In this document: positions 24,762-36,234 of the stretch, in pieces
Layout of the letters: every line of letters begins with the position of its first letter
How positions within the stretch are numbered: the stretch's first letter is position 1
DNA from: Lineus longissimus
Taxonomy: Eukaryota; Nemertea; Pilidiophora; Heteronemertea; Lineidae
Assembly (NCBI RefSeq): GCF_910592395.1
Contig: NC_088323.1
Coordinates: 1,180,001 to 1,244,000, forward strand
DNA length: 64,000 nucleotides
Direction of reading: 5' to 3'
Position numbers and translations under genes: made by a program
The notes under the pieces: model-generated
Database searches by the model: none
Told to the model about the DNA's origin: nothing
What the model saw: only the letters and a program-made list of their open reading frames with translations

Positions 24762-27700
24762 CCACCGTATTGCCCTCATCGGCAGACGGAACTAGGTTAT
24801 TTCGATATTGAATCTTGGTATTTTTTTTGTGTGTGCCCGCTCGAGCTATGTTGCATCGTTAGGTCGACGACAATACTAGTGGGATTACCATCGACGATTC
24901 GAGGTATGAAGTGGTTCAGCCCTCAGGCTAATGCTAATGGATGCGACAACCTTAGGCTCTGCTTTTAGTGGTCACACAGTGGTAGGTGTAGGTTACATGA
25001 GGATGTTTCGTGTGGCTAATGAGCTCACTCGTGAAGCTGGTGCAAAGACCCGCACCTGCGATGTATTCGGGCATCCACCAGCTTTAATAGTCCTAGCCTA
25101 ACGTTAAGCGATAGTTTTCGGATTTAAAGCAAAATATACCTCAAGTTTATAATAGATCAATATCATACGGTGAGTCAGTCGTTGGTCCTGACTAACTAAT
25201 TGTTTTGATATTGTTTTGACAGAAGCAGAAACAAAATCCTCAAAACCGATTAGCCTCACTGACGGTTTCACAAGCCAGCAAGTTTGATGTAAAGCTCAGT
25301 GAAATCACGTTCCAAACCAATAACGAAATATCTTCCAATAAAACCCGACCTTCACTTCTCACTGATCAAATAACGCAGAATAACAAACGCTGTGATTTTA
25401 GATTTGATATTTGACTTCAAATGCTGACAAGAAATACTAAACTTTAACTTCACTATTTAAACACTAAGAGCCCTGGGTCTCGATCAGAGGTATAAAGGTG
25501 GAATACTGCCGCGGATCTGTGGATCATTCGAATTTTGAAAGTTCAAATAAGACGAAATCAGTTTTCATCTTAAGTAATATCATATGAACCGGATTAAGAA
25601 GAAGACGAAAGAATTGGACTTAGATATTATGCCAGATATCATACAATATTATTCACTTTGTGATAGTTGTACCTTTTGTGAAAACCGATACTGTTAGCAA
25701 GACTCGCCTTAAGTGGTTCACCTCCAGACCATCCAGGGTTTGAGATTGTTTATGGTACAGAAAGAAGAATTTTGTCGAAAAGGCGAAGGCTAACTCTGAG
25801 GTGGTTTGGCTACCGTTATCATTTGCCAGCAACCATCCTGTAACACCTGCTGAGCGACACATGCACTCGGGCTATTAACAACCCATCAGACACCAGGCTA
25901 GCGATTGTAAACCAGTCCCTTACACTATGAGCGTGATGGAACCCCGGGGATTTAATGACACCGTGGGCAATACCGAAATTGTCTAATGTTTGAAGAGACT
26001 GGTGTGTCTTGTCACACGCATACTTCAATAATGTTGGCTGTCTGACACCACAAGGTTGTCCTGTCATATAAAATTACCAGGATTCAACCCATCGTTGCAT
26101 GGTACATGTAACGTATGTTGCGTGTGTGTCTGGATTCATACTCAGAGTTGTTTAGGCCGCAAACTCGGCGGGTTGTTGATGTTCTCTCAAACAATCTGAA
26201 TATCAGGAAAAAAATATAACCAATGCTGCTGTTTCCAATCTGCCATGTTCACCTCTCATTATTCACAAATATAATTCTGTTTCATCGTGAAACGTTCGAC
26301 AGTAGGCCTACTGGGCAAAATCCTAGTTGCTTATTGAAGTGACTGGTATCATAGCTATCATATTCTGTGATGCGATCGTGTGTAAGGCTAGAGTCACTTT
26401 CGCTAACAATCCTACAAACAAACACAAAAGAGGAATATTAAAGCGTTTGCATTTGACCCGTTGCATTCCTATGTTGACAAAGAGATATTTGTCTCAATTC
26501 AATATGGTAAGGCTGAAAGTGGGGATGGCGTGATGGAGAGGGAACGGAATGGGAGTGGCCTGGCATTGTGATTACGCCGGTCATATCTAAGTACGTTCGC
26601 AATGGATTTACTTCACAAATACAAGTGCACTGAGCCTACTAACAACACTTTAATTTTAACCGATTCTGCGAAACCGTATCATAAAATAATTCTATTCTCA
26701 ACCTGCTTTCATGAAATATACGCCGAGAAATCGGAGACAATTTCAAGAATGTCTATTCAATAATGCTAAGTGAGATGCCAGGTAAACGGCAATCCCTGAG
26801 ATGAATTTAGATTACAGTATCGCGTTACCAAGTCAGGTTTTCATTTCACTACAGTTTAATCTATAATGTGTGGTAGGGCAGTTGATGGTAAATGCCAAGG
26901 TCCTACCTTTGACAATATGATAGTATGTTAATCCCTAAAGTTTTTCCGCCAACACCAACTCTGTTAAGGTTCGTTTTGGTGAAATGAAATCAAGCTCCAT
27001 AGGTTTTTGAGTTCGCTGAAGAGACTCTACCTATTTGTATTCACAGAAAAAAACCCAGATATTTCATGAGCTCAAAAACCCCTTTTTCTAAGAGTGTGCC
27101 ACTCTAACGCTAACACAGTTATCATTTTGAATAAACGTGACATCATTGCGATGGAGCTAAATTTATCTTTGGCGATCCAGACCATTGTATCTTTCCTTCT
27201 CCTAGTCACATTTAATATACGCTACACAAAGGAACATAGCTTTATCGCATAACCAAGCTGGCACCTAAGCAATAACGAGAAAACATGCACATCTTTCCTA
27301 CACATGCCACAAAGTAATTGATACACAGACATGGTTTACTGGTAATACAGCTAAAACCAATGGGACCAATAACACGTCAGAGTCAACTCATCCTAAGGCT
27401 TATGATAGTTTTCGAGCGTCGCCTAGGCGCCCTTTATTCAGTATAATTCTAAGAGTTGCATCCATTAGCAGGTGTCGGACTATAAAAGGTCCCTATATTC
27501 ATATACGTTTTATGGTTTATTGTTATTTGCCATTATCAGATAAAGTGAGAAGATCCTGAGAACAAGTGATCTATTTGAGGCTTGTCTTACAGACTTTAAA
27601 GACCCCGGGAATGCAAGTCCCCTACAAATAACAAAATAGACAAGAGTTTTTGGATGGACCATAAGTCCATTCGTAAATGCTTTGTCCGTATCATTCATTG

Positions 27701-29012
27701 TCTGTCCTAGCATTACACGTATCGAAAGCTTGTTTTGCATCGGATAACTTTAGTTGGAATGTGATGAGGTCATCTCTTTCATGACAAGATTACTCTCGGG
27801 GAAGATCAATATACACATAAAAAACTTACCAGTAAATAATCTAAAATTAAGATTTCAAGTATAGGGTATTTTTATCTCAAATTCAACATCACAGAAACTG
27901 AAATTCGATTACCATGTAGGCGATGTTTTTCTAGTGTAATTCGAAATGATTCATGCCATTGGTACCAGTAGCTAAATATGAGCTCGGCCATTAGTCTAGA
28001 AATAAACTGTTCAAAAACTTTCAAATATTTTCGAAACTTTATTTGAAGAAGGAAATGAGAAAACGGTAAAAAGATATGAACTCAGGTTCTGCGGAGTAGA
28101 ATTAATACAAGCTGAGTTAGTAAATACAAAAGAAGTTAGTTCGGTTAGAAAATGAAAGACTGCAGATCCCTGATCTGATCATATCAGGGCAGTGGCAAGA
28201 AGCCACCAATGAAAAAGTGCAAAATGTGAAAGAACTGAAAATGTTATTGTTATTGTTAGGATGGATTCAATTGGGGTCACCGCCGGTTTTAGGACCAGCT
28301 GCCCGAGAGACAGTCTTCTTTTCTGAAAAATAAAAAGTGAGATGATGCATTATGTGTGAGTACTGATGGAATTGCAATATATGTTAGGGACAACATTATT
28401 GAGCAGCTAGAGAAAGTGAAAATGAGAATGACACCAACTCAGTAACGATGCTAGGTCACCAGCGGTTGGCCTAATACTAAGTAATGATTAATGCATCTTA
28501 CGATGGAAGGCGAATCTTTTAATGTATGTAGGAAAAATGAGAGATACAATGCTGTCGCCCTTCCTGGCTGGAAGCTGGGACCTAGGGCCTACCCTGCTTC
28601 CAAGCGGAAGACTAGTCCACTAGTTTGAAACTACGTTGTGGCTAAAGACAAGATTAATGTCTTCTCCATCGATGTAATAATAATAACAATATAACACATG
28701 AATAAATAGATGCCAGACTTTGGGAACATCATTTGCAAAATATGAAAAAAGATAGCTGGCAATCACGACGAAAGAAAATCGGTTCCTAGGCAGATATATG
28801 CAACTCAACATCACAAACGAAATTGAAAAGGACTTGATTTACTTTTGGTGTGCTAGTTCCAGAAAGCAAGAAATAGCTTCCGCCTGATCATGTAGCAGAA
28901 ACTAGCCTTGCGTTATGTTCGTATACCTATTATAAATAATTCAACCCCTCACTGTAAACATCATCTCAACGGAGAAAACGGAAATAAATAGCTCCGGCGT
29001 CTTGAGCGGATA
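24762..29012. other. Non-coding stretch with no recognisable gene
   Basis: About 4.2 kb with no gene I can support. TACATGTA occurs at 26103 and TAGGCCTA at 26303. A minus-strand frame at 25653-25862 has a segment loosely like the region before a retroelement reverse transcriptase, but I found no supporting RT motif around it. Confidence 0.45.
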
Positions 29013-29432
29013 TTGATCTTCGAATTTTATGGAAATGTGTTCGGGTTTTTTATGCGGCTGCTTTGATGATAATGATAAAGGATACTGATATCAATAATAA
29101 CAAAAAAATGATAATATAATACTTGAATGAATAAATAACAACAAAATGAAGAGAAAAAAGGAAAATGTAGTGAGTACAGGGGAGTCGAACCCGTGACTAC
29201 TAAATCGTAAGTCCAGCATTCTAACCGTTGGACCACCAAGGCTTTCATGGTAAGTGGAGATTTTTTAGATTTATTAGAGATCGCCATGTTGAATACTTTG
29301 AGAATTTTTGTGTGGTTGCCACTTTGATGGAGGGCCTATGCCAGATATTGGCAAAGTTTATCAGTGTTTGATCTTCGACCTTAATTGAAATATGTTCGGG
29401 TTTTTTATGCGGGTGCTTCGATGATTAGTATA
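29013..29432. repeat. Pair of 60-65 bp direct repeats around a tRNA-like relic
   Basis: A segment with TTGATCTTCGA, then GTTCGGGTTTTTTATGCGG and GCTTTGATGAT, lies at 29013-29072. A diverged copy lies at 29368-29432. Between them are an AT-rich tail and the minus-strand tRNA-like sequence at 29171-29242. The arrangement could be a tandem duplication into which a SINE inserted, or flanks of a composite element. Confidence 0.6.
29171..29242 (-). repeat. tRNA-derived sequence (probable SINE head)
   Basis: Read on the minus strand this 72-nt segment has an A-box-like TGGTCCAACGGTTAGAATG and a B-box GGGTTCGACTCC at tRNA spacing. The anticodon stem can form as CTGGA with TTTAG, using G-T pairs, around a loop CTTACGA (formal anticodon TAC). 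Four of five T-stem pairs remain. The acceptor arms (GCCTTGG and GTACTCA) do not pair, so it is not a working tRNA gene. An AT-rich tail follows on the minus strand, as expected for a tRNA-derived SINE. Confidence 0.55.
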
Positions 29433-32400
29433 AGTTGGTGGGTGAGACTTCTTACTGTTTATAACGCAACAAGAATGGTCTGTCCCGGAGGCCTGACCTT
29501 TCCAAAAGGCATTTTACCATGTGTCATTTTGATATTTTCACAGCGCCCAGGTAAACGCGATCAAAAAGTTCGTATTCACTCTATCTTCCATCAGCTGATA
29601 GCCAAAGGGAATCGCACGGAGAATGTCGAGAAGTGGTCAGCCAAGCTTCTAGTGCAAACATCATAAAGCCGACCAGCAGAGTTGTGTATTTTGCTCGCAA
29701 ATTGGCAAAATCATCCGTATGTGATATCGATGCAACATACATGAAGGACAACCGTTGACATTTCATTAAAGTCTTATGACGGGCGTCAGTTTATGATGCG
29801 CTCGATAAAACTATCACGTCTTTGAGCTCCTTCAAGCTGATTCATTGCCGGAAGAAAGCCTCTTCGTTAACTTGGCGACGGACTGAGCCGGTCTGTGATC
29901 ATTTATTGCGGGGTCCCGCTGCGGCGTGGCGTGCCTGGTTAGAAATGTGTCGGAAACCTGACGCATCCTCTAGGCCCCTAGCTTTGTGAATATCAAAGAG
30001 ATGTTGACATTTTGACTCAGCACGAACTTCGTTTAGTTGCCTCAAGAAAAATTTCAATAACTTGGGTTGCACTGAAATCCTGCGAACAAGTCAACAAGTT
30101 ACAGTCTACTTTAAGTTTGGTTTCATTTAGATAATACATCATTTTTGTACTTGGCGCACATTATAATCCGACCAAGCAAACTTCCAGAACTTACCAAAAA
30201 TGATTTTCTAAGACTTTATGTAGTCTTTTATAGTTCTCTCAAAGATGACAGGCTTTTTGTCAAAGCGATGAGGCGACGAGGTAAATATGGCATGAGCAGC
30301 CAATGGAACTGACATGAACTTGGCTACGGACATTCACCCCCTAGGTAGTCTGGATGGATTTGGGTTGCGCCTTTGAATAACACGACATGAAACAAGATTC
30401 CGTCTCCCTGGTGTTTTATACGCAGGGACTTGCAAAAGACCCCACCCATTTCCCTGTATACTCGTATGCAGCTGGTACCGTCTCCACAGCCGACAATATT
30501 TACTTTTATATTTGAACGGCAGGAAAAAAGACACTTGAAGTTTTCAGAGCAAATTAGAGGGAATAGTATACTCGTCGCCATTTGGATTGTTTCCCACAGA
30601 TTCGTTTAGAATATTTTACCCCTGGGTATTTTCAGCGTCAGAGCAGATAAAGCGAGTGTAATTAAACAGAAATATGAGACTGCGGAACGAGAGAAATTAG
30701 AACAAAATGGGTCTAGCTCATGAATAATTAGTTCTTTAATCAGGATGGTGGTGGCGATTACTTTTTGGTGCATGTTCCGCGCTTAAGTGGAATCAGTCAT
30801 TCAAGGCTGGGAATCTGTGCTGTTCGTGATAGGTCTCCTGGTATTAACTCTTTGATTAACTCACAACGCATCCCCATGATGATATTTTATAGACATGAGA
30901 AGACAATACCTTCCTACCTGCTTTCTCACTGTCTTATGCTCGGACGTCCTATAGAACCCATGGGGGTGCAGAATTATCCGTTTCCCGCTGTGGCGCTTCC
31001 AGGGTCTTATCCGCTGAGAATCCATGCCTGACACTAATAAAACAACAACAAAACCGACCCGCAAAGTTCGTCCAAGAGGCAATTCCATGTCTAGTCTATC
31101 AACTGAAAAATATCACAATCCCAAATCCTTCGAAAACTTCGGGTGAGCGATGTCCACTTCGATTAGCCCTTTTGACTCCTTTGGACTTCGCAAGAAAAGT
31201 CGATGGTCTAAAGTATGGGTATAAGTATTATTTGATGCAATACATCAAAGTATCAGTTAAAGTTAACAATTATCACACAGAGTCAGAGGATCAGTTATCA
31301 CAACACTAATTGGAACGATTGGTTTCCAGGATGTTCCACGCAATCAAAGATATTTCACTTGTATGATTTTACTTGAATTGTATGATCGAAGAAATACAAA
31401 GGTGCTATCCAAACACCTCCGCCAGTACCAGTAACTCGAAGACAAATTCACAACGTTTGTCAACAATCCATATCCGACTATTTACAAGTCCTAATCCAAA
31501 CGAGAAAACACTGTTACACGGAGCAACACTAAATCATCCGTCCTTAAATCTTCCAATAGACTCTAACTTCCAATAACCTCGAATCCGCTTTCAGAAGTCA
31601 CCACCTGAAAATTAATCCTCGCATGATATTCCGATATGAATAATAATGCACCGAGTTCAAAGCGTAGAGTTATGTTCCAAACTTGAGATGCCGCTTCAAC
31701 TAGGCCCTGGTAGTTTCAAATCTACTATTCAGTTACCAACTTTTCAGCAGTAATACCACAGCGACAAGCGTCGATTGCATGACCTTATCAAAAACAATCA
31801 AAGTCTCCTTGCGACAAACACGATTTATCCTCGTAATCTGCCTGCAGCAATGATGGTTTTCAAATGTTAGTCTCCCAGGCTCCTGTCAGAGGATGAATTC
31901 AAAGTGCTAGAGTAAGACAGTGTCGATTGAATACCATTATCCATTTACCCGCCTATGTCAACCATACCACGTCCGACGAGACATCGCTGAGACGTATCTG
32001 AAGGTAATTACTCTTATGCCAGTGCTTGCCTAATGCAATTTAATTTGCATCATATTTGAAGGGAATCGCAACCTATACGTTACATGTACTTCAAATAACT
32101 TCTCGTACGAATTGAATCTAATCTATGCGCTTTCAGTTTCAATTCCAGGGAATCTCTTTAAATCCATGTGGGGACACGTCCCGCCGTTTGACGGCGATTG
32201 GTAAAACCAAAAGCGCATCACGAATCCTCTCTGCTTTTTGCTCTCAGACTGACGACAGTTATTAGCCGTCGCATTCACGGAGATCTCGTGTTGTTGACGT
32301 CATTCCCGGGACATTTGGATACCTCTTTGCTCTTTTCTGCATTACAATACTCTCTCGGTAGTTACCAATTTAAACTTAGATTCAAAATCTTCATGAAAGA

Positions 32401-33478
32401 TATAACAACACGACTCAATGTACCAGAAGAGGCTCAATGTCTGTAATCACTTGTGCCGGGGGGCCAATGCCACGGCAAGTTAACGTCACACAGGTGGTTG
32501 GTAGCCTATCGTAAATATTCCTTCTGATGTCCCATTCACTGGTAATTCTCAAACTACATGTTTGAATGTATGACAAATGACTAGCGCTAACTGATGTCTT
32601 CGCCATCACAATCCAATAAATTCCTTCTCTGAACGCCATGTTCATCAACTCTGAGGGATCGATGATATCGAACTGAACATCGGAAAAGCGTTGACGTTTC
32701 TCATTCCTCATTGTGTTACTGTTATATTTGACTAACATATTATGTTTCACGATACCGGTAGATACAGCGTGTCCCGAGGCCTCAATTCACAGTGAATGTT
32801 GCTGTATTTAGTCATACCAGCTATCAGCTACCGATCGAACAGTAACAAATCACAGCTTCTTTCCATGTAGTTGAGAACAATTCACCTGTTATTGACTGTA
32901 TCATGTTTTTGAGCGTCTTTATTGATTGTGTCAAAACGAGAAATCACATACGGACAAATTTTCGATTTGTCAGAACTAGGCTAAAGGCTCAATCTCTAAC
33001 TTTAAATTATAGTCGAAGTTGCAACCGGCTGAGCTTAGCCTAAGCAATCCTTTCAACTCCAGCGAGTCCCCATCTCTTTAGTATGGGCACTCATGACGAT
33101 CCGTCGATCGTCATCTTTTGTTTCATCAAATATAATCACTAGATAGATTGATGTACTGCGCTCTTAAGAGTATGATTGTATCCGTTACTACGTGTAACAT
33201 TGATCGGCTATAGATGTCTTACAAGAACGCTAATGATACGCTTAGATAGAGATCACGGATCGATATGTGTCAACAAGGAAAACATAGCATGACATTTCTC
33301 ATGTTGTAATGATTAGTATCACTGATCGATGATGTGGAAATGGGACTGGAAAATAGACACTAATGGGGAGATCAAACTACTCGCACAGGTGAACCAGGTA
33401 TTTGAATAGGCAGTAGTCTTAGGCTTGGAAGCAACTGAATCAGCTCTTCTTATACCGGCCAAGGTTATTTATCATCAT
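29433..33478. other. Non-coding stretch with no recognisable gene
   Basis: Only short frames are seen. A minus-strand frame at 30324-30581 has exon-like composition (NIVGCGDGTSCIRVYREMGG) but an overlapping frame is equally open, so it is not called. One TACATGTA lies at 32091. Confidence 0.45.
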
Positions 33479-34662
33479 GGATTCATTGCTGGGCCTATGG
33501 ATGGTCCTATGATTCATTGATGGGCCTATGGCTATGGATGGTTATATGGTTCATTGCTGGGCCTATGGATGGTTATATGATTCATTGATGGGCCTATGGA
33601 TGGTTATATGGTTCATTGATGGGCCTATGGATGGTCCTATGGTTCATTGATGGGCCTATGGCTATGGATGGTTATATGGTTCATTGATGGGCTCATGGAT
33701 GGTCCTATGGTTCATTGATGGGCCTATGGCTATGGATGGTTATATGGTTCATTGATGGGCCCATGGATGGTCCTATGGTTCATTGATGGGCCTATGGCTA
33801 TGGATGGTTATATGGTTCATTGATGGGCCCATGGATGGTCCTATGGTTCATTGATGGGCCTATAGCTATGGATGGTTATATGGTTCATTGATGGGCCTAT
33901 GGATGGTCCTATGGTTCATTGATGGGCCTATGGCTATGGATGGTTATATGGTTCATTGATGGGCTCATGGATGGTCCTATGGTTCATTGATGGGCCTATG
34001 GCTATGGATGGTTATATGGTTCATTGATGGGCCTATGGCTATGGATGGTTATATGGTTCATTGATGGGCCCATGGATGGTCCTATGGTTCATTGATGGGC
34101 CTATGGCTATGGATGGTTATATGGTTTATTGATGGGCTCATGGATGGTCCTATGGTTCATTGATGGGCCTATGGCTATGGATGGTTATATGGTTCATTGA
34201 TGGGCCCATGGATGGTCCTATGGTTCATTGATGGGCCTATGGCTATGGATGGTTATATGGTTCATTGATGAGCCCATGGATGGTCCTATGGTTCATTGAT
34301 GGGCCTATGGCTATGGATGGTTATATGGTTCATTGATGAGCCTATGGATGGTCCTATGGTTCATTGATGGGCCTATGGCTATGGATGGTTATATGGTTCA
34401 TTGATGGGCCCATGGATGGTCCTATGGTTCATTGATGGGCCTATGGCTATGGATGGTTATATGGTTCATTGATGGGCTCATGGATGGTCCTATGGTTCAT
34501 TGATGGGCCTATGGCTATGGATGGTTCTATGGTTCATTGATGGGCCCATGGATGGTCCTATGGTTCATTGATGGGCCTATGGCTATGGATGGTTATATGG
34601 TTCATTGATGGGCTCATGGATGGTCCTATGGTTCATTGATGGGCCTATGGATGGTCCTATGA
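33479..34662. repeat. Higher-order minisatellite, 68-bp composite unit
   Basis: About 1.2 kb of tandem repeats with two subunit types. Subunit A is 37 bp: TTCATTGATGGGCCTATGG, then CTATGGATGGTTATATGG. Subunit B is 31 bp: TTCATTGATGGGC, then YCATGGATGGTCCTATGG or a close variant. From about 33640 onward A and B alternate regularly, giving about 15 composite units of 68 bp. The first 160 bp hold irregular, more diverged subunits. Alternation breaks at 33983-34056, where two A units are adjacent, and one A unit near 34503-34533 carries a B-like TTCTATGG end. The period is not a multiple of three, so no long frame results. Confidence 0.95.
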
Positions 34663-35667
34663 TGATTATCACAAACCACGTTTTACACACGGATCCCATC
34701 ATAGCTTCTATGATATGATGGGTTAGTATAGTGTCTATGGCAGATCCATTGATAGACATTCCATCAAAGATTCAATGACGGTGGGTTCCATTAATGCATA
34801 TTAGCAGCAAGGAGAAACCCGTTTACGTAACAGTCGTTAGATTTATAGATATAGGAACATTTCATCAATTATTGTCAATTGGTATGGTTTTAAGCATGGC
34901 ATTGCGCTACTCAATTTGTCGCATCAGACTTCGTCAACTTAGTTCTCAAACTCACAAACTCAATCATTAACATTTCATCTTTCCGGTTTTTATATAAAAA
35001 GGCATCCAGCAGTGTAATGTGTTTCCGGAATTGACAAAGCATAATTGGGCAGCCTCGACCAATCAGAACATCCATTATAACAGCAATTGTTGCTTCCCTA
35101 AGTGACAGCATGTAACCTGAACACATTTCCGTATCTTTGTGCGAAAGCACTAAACACCTTATTGTTATGACGGAAGAATGAGAAGATGTTTATATTCTAC
35201 CGGTATGCTGGTGTTTTGGCTGACAAACACAGTTTGTCAGTTTTCCCGAAGTTCCCTTTTGTGTGGAGCGTTTCGTTAGAAGAAATAGTCCTCACCCTTT
35301 TTTTTTTGTAAAATAACACAGTTTTCACCCTGTGTTTGCTGCCGTCCTGAGTGTTGTTCGTCAAATAAAATAGTTCTGACCCTGCTTTGCAGTATTGTTG
35401 ACCTCTTTTGACTGACTAACACTGTTCTTAATCTCAGCAGGTGGCTATAGGCAGGAGTCTTGAGATGAGCGATAGGCGTTGAATATAGGCGATCTCAACT
35501 TTACGGAAGCAGAACGCAACATACTGTGTTGCCACCTGCGAACTAACGCTAACACCAACCCTATCCAGTACGTACGTTGACTACATACGGCAAAGATGAG
35601 CATCTACAAGACAAGACAGGCTATTTGTATAAACAACTATTTTTCATGCGCTAGAATAATCGATTGG

Positions 35668-35707
35668 GTCGGGTCTGGTCTTGTCGGTCATTTTGACCAG
35701 ACCCGAC
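35668..35707. repeat. Inverted repeat, 13-bp arms
   Basis: GTCGGGTCTGGTC at 35668-35680 is the exact reverse complement of GACCAGACCCGAC at 35695-35707, separated by 14 nt. No T-run follows and no gene is adjacent, so a terminator or attenuator role is not suggested. Confidence 0.85.
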
Positions 35708-36180
35708 TGCGTGATTACTGATATATTTTTAGACTGTAGTAGTGTGAGATTTATAATAATAACTGAATTTTCATCACATTTTAACATCCTCTGTGGCAGG
35801 GGCGCTACGGTACTGCAGTCGATATTTGATGCTGTTGTGAATATTATTCATAATTTTTGGTAATCAGACTCCTGTGCAGTCGTGTGACTGTCAACATCGG
35901 CCGCCTCTTTAATCTGCTACTCCACGATTCGTAAAGTAAATCACAGATGCATGAAGAAGACTGATCAGCCAATGTTTTTCAAAGGATATTTTCTAGTTGC
36001 AGTCTTAAAAACTCATGATAACAGGCTACACTTTTATATCCACGCTTTGTGAGTATTATCTCGAATTGGTTTTGCAGATCAATCCGCTTCGAGTTCATGT
36101 ATAGCTCTATTTTTCAGAGACATTATCTTAAACATACACATCCATCATTTATGGTGATAAAAAGGAATGCTTGTAACACA

Positions 36181-36234
36181 CTTACCTGTTTTAATCAACT
36201 TACCTGTTTAAACTGACTTACCTGTTATCCTGTT
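36181..36234. repeat. Three 18-bp tandem units
   Basis: CTTACCTGTT followed by eight variable bases occurs three times in register at 36181, 36199 and 36217. This is a small minisatellite seed. The core CTTACCTG is the reverse complement of a splice-donor-like CAGGTAAG, which would place three donor-like sites on the minus strand. Confidence 0.8.

Noticed and set aside
25653-26067. Minus-strand frames reminiscent of the segment before a retroelement RT
   Set aside because: No RT motif was found in the neighbourhood, and the resemblance is limited to a generic Asp/Gly/Thr pattern.
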